Shown here piece by piece: positions 1 to 10,540 of a stretch of DNA of 64,000 nt. The notes beneath the pieces were generated by a model. It was given only the letters and a program-made list of their open reading frames with translations, was not told the DNA's origin and did not search any database. Positions within the stretch are counted from its first letter, which is position 1, and each line of letters starts with the position of its first letter. The stretch comes from Perkinsus olseni. Its lineage: Eukaryota; Perkinsozoa; Perkinsida; Perkinsidae. The DNA is taken from NCBI GenBank assembly GCA_013115135.1, contig JABANP010000022.1, forward strand, positions 186,001 through 250,000, written 5' to 3'. The translations under genes and the position numbers were made by a program.

Positions 1-1048
1 GTTGACTAATGCGAAGATGAGAACTGTCGCCAGAAGGGTGAGGACATTGGCAGCACCGGTACGGAACAAAGCCTCTTTCAAACCACTGATACCGTCTCTG
101 AAGGTCAGCTGGAACAGGGCAAGCACGACACCTGAAGGGAGGGAGTGAAATCATCGTCCAGAGCCCCCATGTTCAGTACCCTCCTTCTCGGGGCCACGAC
201 CAACATCGATGGTCTTGAACGACAGACCGCTTGATAAGATCTGCTCACATACGCTCATGGCGATGAACGTGTTGATACCAGTAGCACTGAAAGTGGTAGA
301 GTTGTGTTCGAGAGAGTAGTCGTCGATCCACTACCCGAAGCCATATCCCTTCTGGAGGAGCTCATCCATGGCCATGACAGCGATACTCGAGGTGACCATC
401 TGGGCCACAAGGAGGAGAGCATTGAGGCCACCTAAAGCAGAGCTCATGCGTGGGAGGCGGGATTGATCCATGTTACCTATGGTCGGGATAGGGCCGAAGG
501 CACCCGCACCGACAAGGAGAGAAGCCTGGACTAGCGCCACGAGGACCACAATGACCTTCTGGGCACCTGAGGGGACGTTGAGGGGATTCACAGAGAGGTA
601 GATGTAATACCTTGGAAGAGGGCACGGTCCTCTTTCCTGCTAAGGTCGGCTGAGATAAGCCTGGAACCATAAAGGAACTGCATTATCATACCAGCAGTCA
701 GTATCGGGGCGACACCTGCCATTGAGAGGCCTACTGAAGCTATGAGATGGTTTTATGCCGTACCTAGCTCCCTCAGTGTCCCCTGCTGACTCCCCATTAG
801 AGTCCTCAACCAGTAGAAAGGGTCGACAGTGGATCCCTTCTCCATTCCGTACAACCGGATCTCCCCCAGCACCATGAACATGAATAGACAAGTAGCGGTC
901 CATACCATCTGAGAAATCGACAGAGTCTCATTAGTCAGGGTTGAGTGAGTAGTAGGGGTACCCTTTCATTGAAAGGTATTCTCCTGTCGGGGGTGGTAAT
1001 CTCGGGCAGGAGCCGCATAGCGGGCCGGAAAACATCCAAGAACCTCAT
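1..1048 (-). CDS. SEC61A: Sec61 alpha subunit (ER protein translocon), 5' part; 3' end lies beyond the window
   Basis: Pore-forming subunit of the ER translocon. The minus strand gives six exons that join in phase: 1048-962, 908-764, 730-611, 566-335, 286-180 and 131-1 (continues off the edge). Visible family signatures, in order: N-terminus MRFLDVFRPAMRLLPEI, then DPFYWLRTLMGSQQGTL, GAQKVIVVLVALVQ, the highly conserved MDELLQKGYGFG, and RGPEKEG followed by a helix ending LIFALVN. Together these match eukaryotic Sec61 alpha from its first residue to roughly mid-protein. Introns are tiny (53, 33, 44, 48, 48 nt) and all begin GT and end AG. An insertion-like stretch (PIPTIGNMDQSRLPRM) lies between two membrane helices where animal Sec61 is shorter. 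The start is the first ATG of the frame and matches the family N-terminus. I am confident of identity; the second intron's exact acceptor is less sure. Confidence 0.9.
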
Positions 1049-1605
1049 CGCGGATGAAAAATAAACTGAAGAGCTCAACGGAGTTCCTCGTGACGAGTCT
1101 CTGCTTCCTCAGATTTGTTCGTGTTCTCCCCTAAAACACCAATGTGGGTAAAACTTCAGCCCGGACGAGCCTCTCGGGGCTTCGTAGTAGAACTGTGATC
1201 ATAAACAATTTGGTGATGACTCCAATGGACGTGAACGAGTATTCAGTATTCTGCAGTCCTTCTACGTGGAGCAGACTGAGATCGAGCGACCTGCAAGTAC
1301 CCGCCAACCGAATACCCCGACACTCCAAGAGGCCCCTTCCCCCTCTAGTAGCTAACCAACCACTCAGCTATGTGCCTAATCCCATGCCGATTTCTCCGTT
1401 GTAACGTTGTCAAGTGAGCCGCTGGGATGCAGCCTCCGGTATATAACCGACACATGCGCCAACGGGCAGATTCTGGCCTACAGTCGACACCACGCGGTGA
1501 AAGAATTACTGCGACTTGGGGACACACCGAATGCCGTCTGGGTCAAGGCGATAGCGCAAATGTCCTTAGAAATCTACGGGCAACAACTGAATCTCGTTCA
1601 TCATC
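1049..1605. other. Intergenic region between divergent Sec61 alpha and tRNA-Ile
   Basis: Only short open frames with no recognisable domains. It must hold the promoter of the minus-strand Sec61 gene, but I see no motif I could defend. Confidence 0.4.
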
Positions 1606-1678
1606 GGTCCTGTAGCTCAGTGGTTAGAGCGACGGTCTTATGAGCCGTAGGTCGTGGGTTCGACCCCCGCCGGGACTA
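1606..1678 (+). tRNA. tRNA-Ile (anticodon UAU)
   Basis: A full cloverleaf folds by eye. The acceptor stem GGTCCTG pairs with CGGGACT (with G-T wobbles), with discriminator A at 1678. The D arm is GCTC/GAGC. The anticodon arm ACGGT/GCCGT carries loop CTTATGA, so positions 34-36 read TAT. The variable loop is AGGTC and the T arm is GTGGG/CCCGC with loop TTCGACC. It decodes AUA isoleucine codons. No intron is present. Internal A and B boxes are intact, so it should be transcribed by RNA polymerase III. Confidence 0.9.
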
Positions 1679-1828
1679 ACTCACGATTCTTCTCCATTTA
1701 TCGCACCTGTGCACATGGCGTTACGTTGTCACGGTGTCAGTATGGTTAAGAGTGTCAATCGAAGCCGTCTTGTACGTTAACAAGGACAACATCCGCCTCA
1801 CTTTCTCAGTCTGGTTGTGTCTCGCTCC

Positions 1829-2710
1829 ATGGCTGCGTCATCGTCCTCATCTGGAGTTCGAAACTCCCTTATCAAGAAGCTGGACACTTTCGAGGCCCAA
1901 CTCTCTGGTTTGGAGGAGCACCTGCAACCATTGATGGATGCTGACTATGAGGAGCTGATGTCCAAGATGACACGTAATGGGGACATTTTGATGGGAGTCT
2001 ATTCGGGTGTGAGTGGCTAGACTAGAGGGTGTGAGAACCAAATCCGAGTACAGGGACGATGAATCCGAACTATACACTTCAGAAGTCGGCGAATACCGAA
2101 TGAGACCAACTTGTGAACCAGGGTTGTTTTCGGGTATCTATCGAATTTTTTCTTCCCACTCAGCCTTGGAGCAAAGCGAGTTAAACGTTTCCCTCGCTTT
2201 CACTACGGCCTCGTTGTACTGGATGTTCCTCAAGACTCAAGGCACTGATGTGAAGACTCACAAGATCAAGGATGAAATTGTAAGATCGACTAACAGGCGC
2301 GTCGACCGTTACGACGAAGTCATTATCAGGATCGAGTGAAGTCCTACATGGCACGTGTCAAGAAGGCTTCGGAACAGGAGGATGCGAAGAGTACTATAGC
2401 GGGGTCCGGGCACAACATAAGGCCCTCACTACGCTATGCGAACTTTTCCGTATATCTCCCGTGATGTCAGCTTTTCTTATCCGGGTAGACGATTCCCGAG
2501 GGGACGGTTTGTTGTTGATCAGCTCGTAAACGGGATGTAGTCTTGAACAAGGAGGCTGCCGCTCGTATCGTGAAGGCACACACAACAGAGCCCACGGCCC
2601 AGAGCAGCGGCAAGCGGAAGGCTGAGGAGAGCAGCTCTGAATCCAAGCAAGAAAAAGAGGGACACAAGACTTCAGGGAAGCGGGCGAGAAAGAACAAGAA
2701 GAGTGCGTGA
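1829..2710 (+). CDS. C1D/Rrp47-like nuclear exosome cofactor
   Basis: Small nuclear RNA-binding protein of the Sas10/C1D family; in yeast and animals the family tethers Rrp6 to the nuclear exosome for 3' processing of rRNA and snRNA. Four exons fit: 1829-2012, 2164-2279, 2330-2390 and 2523-2710, about 182 residues, close to yeast Rrp47. Family marks: a leucine-spaced N-terminal helix, then SLYWMFLKTQGTDVKTHKIK (the family's hallmark block), RVKSYMARVKK, and LNKEAAARIVKA, followed by a lysine-rich tail ending ARKNKKSA. The first donor (2013, GTGGCT) is chosen for phase and is the weakest splice call. The start at 1829 is the first ATG preceding the coding-like stretch; an alternative upstream start would add only a few residues. 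Confidence 0.8.
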
Positions 2711-2904
2711 ACGCGACGACACTCCTTCACTACGTCTACGAGGCCGAGATATTTCCCGTTACTAGGGGTTGTTATTTTCGGTCGATCGGCTTTCGGAGCT
2801 GCGTTTCAGTAGATATCAATGCTTACCGCGGCCGAGTGGGGGCAGCCGACGCTCGACCTTCACCGTCGGGTCTTCGTCAGGTTGCCTTCAAACCGGTCTT
2901 TTCT

Positions 2905-4281
2905 ATGTCCGACTCCGCCGACGATGATAGTGTAAACCTGTCGATGCTGCTGGCTGCTGTAGGAATGATAGTGGCTATCATCGTACTGCTGTTATGTGTG
3001 TGCTGGAGGGTTCATAAGGTACTGTACAACACAATGTGAGTTTCGTAGTGTGATGGCGCCGTGAGAGATCCATCGTGTAGAACGGCCGTTGGCTTATCGC
3101 TGGCGAGGAGCCGCTTCTCGCTTTAGTATGTCGCCCGCGAGGGTCAAGTAGAGACTGTCCGCTGCCATGCTTGCTACGCGGAGGTGGAAGTGCCTAGGTC
3201 TGAGAACAGGGGCGGCGCTGAGGAAGGCAGTGGAGTGCTCAGAGTATTCCTGTGCCGGTATTGTACAGCCCCTCCTGCGTCAGTAGCATGTGAATGGATA
3301 GGGCATGCATGTTCGCTAATGGTGGCAACGACTTGCTCTTCACGGATGCAGCAGATGTGGAGGCTGCTGGGTCGGAAGCGGAAACTGTAGAAGGTGGGGA
3401 GGGTAAGTTCACTCTGCAACCTGAGCATCTTCAAGCGATATAAAACTAGTGTATACTCTCTCAGAATTATGGGAAAATGCGTTGCTATCACTGTCCTCTG
3501 ATACTCGTATCTGACTCCAGGATCGAATTATCTTATCATAATTATTACTATCAATATTGGCTTCAGCCTGGTAAAAACATGAAATTGGTTGCACGTCCTT
3601 ATTCGAACCGCTGCGATAACTCAGCTCTGGAGGGGCGATCTCGGTGTTCACTCAGCGATGAGGATGAGACATGGAAGCCTTGTGATCAGTTGCAGCCAAG
3701 CCCTCACGGCTCGAGATGGCCATTCAGCGGAATGAAGGGAAGCTGTTCAAACTAAGGAAAATCACCACTAACTTTTTCAGGTGCCCCTGCAGCTGCTATT
3801 TCACCTTCCCTTTCAATTGTGTCATGGTGCACTCAGGATGAAGACCGTGAACTCAGTGGGCACTCCCAAGACGGATCGATCGAAGCTCTCTCGAGACCGG
3901 AACAGCTACAGCAGTAGCAGCCGGAAGTCGTTGGCTGCCAGCACCTCCAAGACGCTGATGCCGGGAGTGTGCACGGTCTGCTTCGAGGAGACTGACACTA
4001 GATTGGTACTGGTTAGGGCGCCTAGTTTGCGTAATTGGATATGCTGGGATTCGAACCTGGGTGTATTGATAGGCGTTCTTACCATGTGGTCACAGCGGTA
4101 TCTGCTTGGACTGTATGCGCGATATATTACGGGTCCTCAAGGGAGAGTGTCATGTATGCCGGAGGGACATAGAGGCCGTTGTGAAGGTCACGAAGAGGAG
4201 ACAAGGGATGTACTACCACTGCCTTGGGTCTTTCCCTTCGGTCTGGGTGACTTTAAAAGGATTTTAATCGCCGAGGGATGA
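2905..4281 (+). CDS. Unrecognised gene: N-terminal membrane segment, zinc-ribbon-like CxxC pairs, acidic/serine-rich tail (model partial)
   Basis: I do not recognise the family. From ATG 2905 a 38-codon exon encodes an acidic N-terminus (MSDSADDD) and one strong transmembrane helix (LLAAVGMIVAIIVLLLCVCW), ending at a GT donor at 3022. Around 3150-3250 an exon reads RCHACYAEVEV and continues to VFLCR. A GTATTG donor there (near 3258) joins to the frame reading ACMFANGGNDLL, recreating a second CxxC, so a zinc ribbon is likely. That exon ends in an acidic run before GTAAG at 3403. After the acceptor at 3780 two frames are open: one acidic frame stops at about 3914; the other has serine-rich sequence, CTVCFEE and later SCMPEGHRGRC, which could be a broken or split RING. 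The 4030-4110 part of the long frame overlaps a tRNA-like fragment and may be intronic. Exon linkage is uncertain. Confidence 0.3.
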
Positions 4282-4559
4282 GAGTTCTACGGACGGCGAA
4301 GCTCCTTGGAGCTCGTTTCGTGTTCTGCCATGTCTTGGCTCTGATATCAAATTTCTATGATGCTGAAGCTTCTAGGCAGTCTGCCTGTTGAACCGGCATT
4401 CACAGCCGAAGTTTCATTTCTTTGCGATAATAGCGCTGTTGAAATCACCCACGCCAGAGTGGACCCCCGTCACCTATTGTCTTCTACTTCATCGCGTCCT
4501 GTGCATCTCAGCAATCGTGCGTTGATGGCTGTTCTCCTAGGGTTTTTCTTCGAAGAGTA

Positions 4560-5448
4560 CTACTTTGAAGGAGCGTCCTGTAGGTCAGGCAAGAGTTCCA
4601 GGCAGCTGGACTCCACAGCACGGAAGGCTCGGGCGGAGGAGGAGGGAACGGGAGGAGGGTTGCTGACAGCAGAGAGGCGAAAGACTTCTGATGATGAGTA
4701 GTAAGGGAGGTGAACACTGGGCGACGGAAACTCTGGTCATGCTCGAATCTTATGGCTGTGAGTTAGTCCTTTGCTGTAACGCAATGGGTTACAGAGGCTT
4801 TGCTCTTTGCTGTGGAAGAGTTAGTGCATATTTTTCCTTAATGCTTCTTAAGAAAATCAGTACGCGGGCACCCAAGAGTTGCTACCTGTTCGAGGAAGCC
4901 GAGAGCTGGTGGTGGCCAGGTGGCTCGGGTGCTAGCCTTCCTTCCTTTCAGGTATATCGGATCGGCACTGTCAGTGTTCGATTGTGAGCTAGCGCCACGT
5001 CCTCTGCAGTGGTCCGGAGGCCTGTCCAATGATGATAGTCACGGCGCATCCCAGTGGTCCCTGCGCTCCTTTCCGAGGTTAGATGGCAATGAAGGCCATT
5101 CCAGCAGCAGCTCATCCACCATGCAGCCCGAGGGCGAAGCTGGTGATCTTTGGGATCTAGGGGTGGTCTTCCTGCATCAGATTTGATCTAGTAGCCTCTC
5201 TTCTGAGAGAGGCAGCTTCCCTTCTGAAACCTACAGATCTACGGCAGCTGTTGTCTGTTCCTCAGGGCCGATTGTGGTACCACCAATCTCCAGAGGAACT
5301 CCGGCCTCGTCTCTCTCCTACTCGCCATCACTCAGGGTGGTGTATGATGGATCAAGTCACGGAGGCAGCGTGGTCGAGCAGTCATCCGTCCGTGCTGCAT
5401 TGCGGAGTCACCTCGAAGGCAGAGGTTCGACCACCACCGAGGTCTAAT
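4560..5448 (+). CDS. Weak coding evidence: serine-rich exons, product unknown
   Basis: Three stretches look like exons but I could not join them securely. One (about 4575-4701) is basic/acidic, ending KTSDDE then stop. One (about 4955-5160) follows a good acceptor (TTTCAG at 4952) and is rich in Ser and Asp (SSSSSSTMQPEGEAGD). A last one follows the acceptor CCTCAG at 5263 and reads IVVPPISRGTPASS to a stop near 5448. The composition resembles low-complexity tails of signalling or RNA-binding proteins. They may be the 3' end of the gene starting at 2905 or a separate gene. No domain is recognisable. Confidence 0.25.
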
Positions 5449-5740
5449 CTAGCGCAATTTTCTCATGTGCCCTTGTATATGCATTCCTACACGATGATCG
5501 ATATCGACTCGGCAACTGCAAGAGTTGCCTGCCAGCGGCGTGCAAGACTGCACGCCCCTCCGTCCCCCTCGCAGGCCCCAGACCATTATGAGTGTCCTGT
5601 TTATGTATGTTCACTACAACTCTACCTCGCCGTAGTGTGCCAACCATGAACCCTTTCATCGTAATCATGTAAATCGATAGCCGTTGAGTTCGGAAGACTC
5701 TCACTGTGGTCGCTGCAGGGGTTTTACGCCAAGCTCTATC

Positions 5741-6359
5741 ATGTACCCCACCCCTGGCATTCTTCCCTCGGCCAATACTCTTGGCCAACAGCCCCTGCAT
5801 GCCGGCCAAAGCTCTCTGGCTAAGCCTACCACTAAGGCCGCCCAGGATGCTTCTATGGAAAAGAGCTACACAAGGTAAGGCCTTACTCATCCACACTCCC
5901 ACGGCTCTCGTCATTCTCTCTTCTCTCAGGGTGTGGGTTGGAGGTCTGCCACGTAACACGTCCGTCGAGAATGTGAAGGATGAACTGCAGCGGATATTCT
6001 CACAATATGGACAAGTCTCGGACATCTGCGTCATTACCACAGCTAGAGATGTAAGGCCTTCGCAGTCTCCCTTCACCACCAGCATCGGCTCCCCCTCAGG
6101 TCATGGCCTTCATCCAGTATGGTGTGGAGTCGGATGCCTCTAGAGCTCAGGATGAGATCAATGGCACCTATATCTTGGGGTCACGCGTGAAGGTAGGTCC
6201 TCGAAGGCATGGACGGCGTGGATGGACACTGTCCGTGACTGCCGAGAGTTGAGCCTTGATCAGGTCAACTACGCTGTTATCAGGGGTTCGGCGGGGGCTC
6301 CGCAGGGCCCGGGGGCGATACAGCAGGAGAAGGACGCGAAGCGGAAGAGACGCCGGTAA
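5741..6359 (+). CDS. Small RRM-domain RNA-binding protein
   Basis: Nuclear RNA-binding protein with a single RRM. Exons 5741-5874, 5930-6050, 6100-6192 and 6264-6359 join in phase through GT-AG introns of 55, 49 and 71 nt. The start is the ATG at 5741, in frame with the first exon; the open frame upstream has only TTG. Residues about 1-40 are Pro/Gly/Gln-rich. The RRM then shows RNP2 as VWVGGLPRN, helix 1 DELQRIFSQYGQV, and RNP1-side strands VMAFIQYGVESDASRA with NGTYILGSRV. RNP1 (usually K/R-G-[FY]-[GA]-[FY]) is degenerate, here MAFIQY. A basic tail ends KDAKRKRRR, a likely nuclear localisation signal. About 147 residues in total. The next gene starts 51 bp downstream on the same strand and also encodes an RRM protein. 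Confidence 0.75.
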
Positions 6360-6410
6360 AGCGCATTCTGGGACCTATTTTGTTTTTGTCATGGGTGTCT
6401 GCAAGATACC

Positions 6411-7311
6411 ATGGTGTTCTTGCATTTAGAGCTGCTGTTCTTACGCAGGATACCCCGTGAAGGATCGGTTTTCGAGGTCATTGTAGTGGGCTTCCCCCAG
6501 GACATAACAGAGGGAGAGCTGACCAAGATCGGAGAGCAGTACCAAAGTAGCAAGGCTACGTCCACGTAGCTTCCTCGTAGCTGCGCCCACGCCGTCCGCA
6601 GCACTTCGCGGCCCTCCTTGGATGAACCGTTGACTCCCCTATCATTCTGTTCGACGGATTTTCCTACTTTCCTGGCGCGTTGAATCGCTGAAGGTGTCAG
6701 AATGACGGAGTCACCGCTGCCTCAATCGCGTGCATCCGGACTATCGCCACTCACATTCAGGTCGCGATGTTGAGAGCCTCCAGCTCGTATCGAAGTGGTC
6801 GGATGGTGATGACAAGAAGTACGTGTTTTTACGCTCCTACCTGATTTATCCCTTCCTTTAGGGACGGCCAGTTGTCCTCTTCCTCGACGTGCTTCTGCCT
6901 ACTGTCCTACTCGGTACGGCGTGATGCGGTACGGTGTCGCCGAGAACTGGACGGCGCTTACTTTGATGGTGGTAGTGGCAGCAAGAAGGATCGATACAGG
7001 TAAGTACCATTTCGCACTCAATCCAACTTTCGCCGACTATTGGGCGCCAAACCTCATTTTCCGACTTTCCGACCGCTGGCCCAGCGCCTTCTCCTGTGTT
7101 AGGCTTTCCGCATACACCTTACGCCAGTACAACGCCAAATATGCAGACCAAGACCGCGGTGGCCGATCACGTAGTCGAGAGAGGTAAGGATCGTCGCATT
7201 GCTGGTTCGTCTGCGGAGTTGCTTTGTCTCAGCTCGGCGAGTCGAGAGTCTGGCGGGTCGCGGAGTAGAAGCAGGAGCCGACATAGACGAGGTCGCGGTG
7301 GTCGCTACTGA
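6411..7311 (+). CDS. SR-type splicing-factor-like protein (divergent RRM plus RS tail)
   Basis: Probable serine/arginine-rich RNA-binding protein. Exons 6411-6546, 6761-6818, 6862-6999, 7103-7183 and 7233-7311 keep phase and give about 163 residues. An RRM is recognisable: RNP2-like VIVVGFPQDITEGEL, the middle strands DVESLQLVSKW, and an RNP1/helix-2 side ending RRELDGAYFDG. A poorly conserved RNP1 (CFCLLSY) suggests divergence. The C-terminus switches to RS repeats (GGRSRSRERS, then GGSRSRSRSRHRRGRGGRY and stop). RS tails are phosphorylated by SR kinases and mediate spliceosome contacts. The first intron (214 nt) is longer than its neighbours. The start could instead be the ATG at 6391 with a very short intron. 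It sits directly after another RRM gene on the same strand. Confidence 0.7.
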
Positions 7312-7485
7312 GCGTTGTTTGATTCTCTGTTGTTCGCTATGTTGTGCTCGAGTGCCTCACTGACTCTGACCCAGCCGAGGAAGTAGGAGGGACCAATTGA
7401 TAGGGTTGTCAGAGTCGGAACTTTTCCTGGAAGCTCGAGTGACTAACGTAAGGGAAGTTGAGTTTTAGGGCAGGTCTTTGAGGTA

Positions 7486-10404
7486 ATGGCGGCATTATCC
7501 ATTCCAGTGAAGAGAAATAAGGCGAACCCTCTGCCCCGAGGTCTGCTCTTCATATGCTGTTACCTTACGGGGAAGGTCTTCCATGTGGCTTTCTCGTTCA
7601 TACCAACTCTACTTACTCGATTGGTCCCTCGTGCCGACTCCTTCCTGGCCATTGGTATGCTCTATGTCTTCATCCAGGCTATGGGCATGCTCGGTGGGTT
7701 GGTCGTCCTCGCCCTCTCCGGTATAGTATCCCAGTTCATAGTCTGGTTTAACTACGTCTTCGCGGGCAACACAGTGACTTGGTACGATCTCTTTGCATCC
7801 ACTACGACCTGCTACGTCTTCTACGCCGTCATCAGATGCTCGTGGTTCCTGGGTGTGAGCCTCTGGGAGATCGGCTGGCAGTCCTATGCCGAGTATCCCA
7901 CTCTGAGAGACCTGCTGGCCCCGCCGGAGCCGCTAGGGCCCTCATCGCCGCGACTGGACGGCCAAAACTCTCCTGCTCGGGAGGTGGTTCCGTCGCCGAT
8001 GTCGCCTCGAAGGTCCGTTTCCGTCCCAGGAAGTGCGAAAGCTCGCCGCATCGACAGGCAAGCTAAGATGCTACTCTACGGCCCTATTATGGTGCTCGTG
8101 ATCGTTATGGCGATGTTTGGTCTTATCCCGCTCCTGTGTGACCTGGGTATTTGGTGTCTCCGTGTCGATTGGTTGCAAGGCTTGGCAGATGCCTCCAGTC
8201 GGCTAAACCGAATGTGTCGATTCTCCTTACTCATCGGCCTCTTCCAATGGACGCAACAATTCCAGTTTATATTCCCTCGGTGGTATCGTGCCGCTGGTGT
8301 CGGTGCGGCTAAGAGTTGGAGATCCACTCTCATCATGTGGGCTGGTTACTGCGTCCTCGGCCCGGTGTCGGTGGCACGATTGTTGCAGTGGGCTTTCTTC
8401 CCCCTCTTCGGCCTCAATGCTGCTGGAAGGACTTCTGTTTATAACTTCATAGTACCCCAACTGATCACCGAAGGCGTGTCGGCTGAGACCATGGACGGCA
8501 TCCTCATCCTCCTGTGGATGCTACAGCTACTCTACGCCTCCCATATTGTCGTTAAGGAGATCAATTTATCGGACTGGCAAAAGGATGCTTTCTACGATGA
8601 CTCGATGTGGCTTGAGAATACTATACAGTTCAAGTGTATGTTCCTCGTTCCCATGTTGCTGCTCTTCTTCAGAGGCTTTGCCAGCCCCGCTATGGGGTTC
8701 ACATACGCTCAGAACGATCTAATAGTACTCACATTAGTCTACCCTGCATTACTGGTCCTCGTATGGTGGTGTACTTATGCTTATATCTCCCTACGCCACG
8801 TGAAGCTGCCACGCTTCATGGTCGCTGCTACCCTCACGTACTTCGTCTCTGGCACGATTTGTGAAATCGCAGGCATCCCAGCCGGAGGTGCTCGCCTCAT
8901 CGTGTGGGCCCATCTCATGCGCCAGCTCATCAAGAGAGCATCAATTCCGTTACTAACTGCCACGCATTCTGCGAGCTCGAAAACTTCCCTGCGACAAACA
9001 CACGGGATGGCGCGCTCGTGGTGCGTCCTTCTTATGCGTGTCTCGCTTGGCCTGGTCGGCCTCTTCCTCGGCGTGAGGTTGGCATTCGGAGTACTCGCCT
9101 CGATACAAGAGAATCAGAGGCTGTATCCGCAAGTGCCCTTCATTCAAATGGACAAGGCTTCAGCTTCTAGTGTGACGGTTGACCATGCCATCATGAGCTC
9201 AAGCTTCGCGAGAGATGCTTCCCTGGGCCATGGTCCTCGCAACATAGCGCGGTACGCCGTCTGCGACCAGGAGTTCTGGGGGCTGCATGTTACTGACTAT
9301 GGTATGATGAGCTTGGCCGCATACTTTACCGCAGTGGAAGACCAACAGGCGGCTGTCGATGCATTCTTCCCGTCCCAGGGAATGAAGGTCGTTCCTGCCG
9401 TTGAGGGCGACGACCAGTTTTGGGTGGAGATCCAGGTTGGCGAGAACCTCACAGTCATAGCCGTTAAAGGGACGGATTTCTGGCGTGCTAGCGATTATAA
9501 TGAGGATATACGGATGTGGACGGAGCCAGTCGTGACGTCCCTCTTGAGTACTGTCTTCCCGACAGTTAAGATCTGGTCACCTGGTACGACCGCTATGGTA
9601 TTGGACGCAGAACAAGAGATACTCTCCGCCATGGGCATACCCCGGCCAGACTATAAGCTCACCAGAGTGAGTTAGCTGTTACAGTTGATATGGTCCATAG
9701 CCCGATGGCAACTTCCTTTGACGTTCGTCATTCATCTTTAGGTCATCGACTACGTGGAGGCATCTGCGGACCGGCTAGCATCTCGCGAAGTCGTGTTCAC
9801 TGGCCACTCCCTCGGCGGTGGAATCGCCCTGGCAGCCGCTGCCTTGGTGAATAAACCAGTCGTCGCGTTCTCTCCACCTGGGATGTATCAATCTATCAGC
9901 AAACACCTCTATCGCTATGCACCCGATAGACGACAGGCCTTCCAGGTGGGTCACAAACATCTCCGGTCGTGTGTCACCTCGCGCTCACTGGAACCGTGGA
10001 GAACTCACCTTATTCAGGCCACACACAATCAGTCGGTGACTATTATAGGAGAAAACGATGTGGTGTCCCATATCTTCGATACTCATGCAGGCTTGGTCCA
10101 GACCATCACGTGCAGCACTGAGCACCTTGCCATGGTCGGCTGCCACATGCTTGAGAATACTGTCTGTAACCTCATACGGCACTGTAAAGGAAGCCGCAGC
10201 CGCCACGGTTTCGACTCTTGTCGCTTCGAGTACGACTCCAAGATCATCATGGCCAGCGTGGCTCGGATGTTGGACGTCCCCTATGTGGGCTCAACATCTG
10301 TGGACATGCGCACCATTCTCGAATCCTCGCGCTACAACGTTTTTGCATTGGCACTAGTATTATTTGTTACATTACTCTTGGCCTCGTTCGAATGGCTGCC
10401 TTAG
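7486..10404 (+). CDS. Multi-pass membrane lipase, diacylglycerol-lipase (DAGL)/class 3 type, copy A
   Basis: Predicted membrane serine lipase; DAGL enzymes release a fatty acid from diacylglycerol. Exons 7486-9666, 9742-9945 and 10018-10404 join in phase 0 and give about 923 residues. The first ~550 residues hold many hydrophobic helices and amphipathic loops; animal DAGLs have four helices, so this N-terminus is much larger. The hydrolase domain shows TVIAVKGTD (oxyanion side), the nucleophile elbow GHSLGGG with Ser at about residue 750, FSPPG shortly after (typical of DAGLs), GENDVV with the likely catalytic Asp near 808, and CSTEHLAMVGCHML holding candidate His residues. A hydrophobic anchor precedes SFEWLP at the C-terminus. 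Introns are 75 and 72 nt; intron 2 is divisible by three and open. Start chosen because copy B begins at the equivalent point. Confidence 0.85.
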
Positions 10405-10540
10405 CCCGCATCATGTTCGTCGTATCATTGCGTTTGAAAAATGCTCAGCGACCATCGGTGTTGCGTTCGAGAGTTGGCGCGGTTTCTATTATATTGGCAA
10501 CGAAGAGAACATTGCGCGCCCCTCCCTCGAGCAGTTCAGA

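Noticed and set aside
5444..6085. 213-codon minus-strand frame
   Set aside because: It lies opposite the RRM gene, whose exons join in phase and carry a recognisable domain; the minus frame has none.
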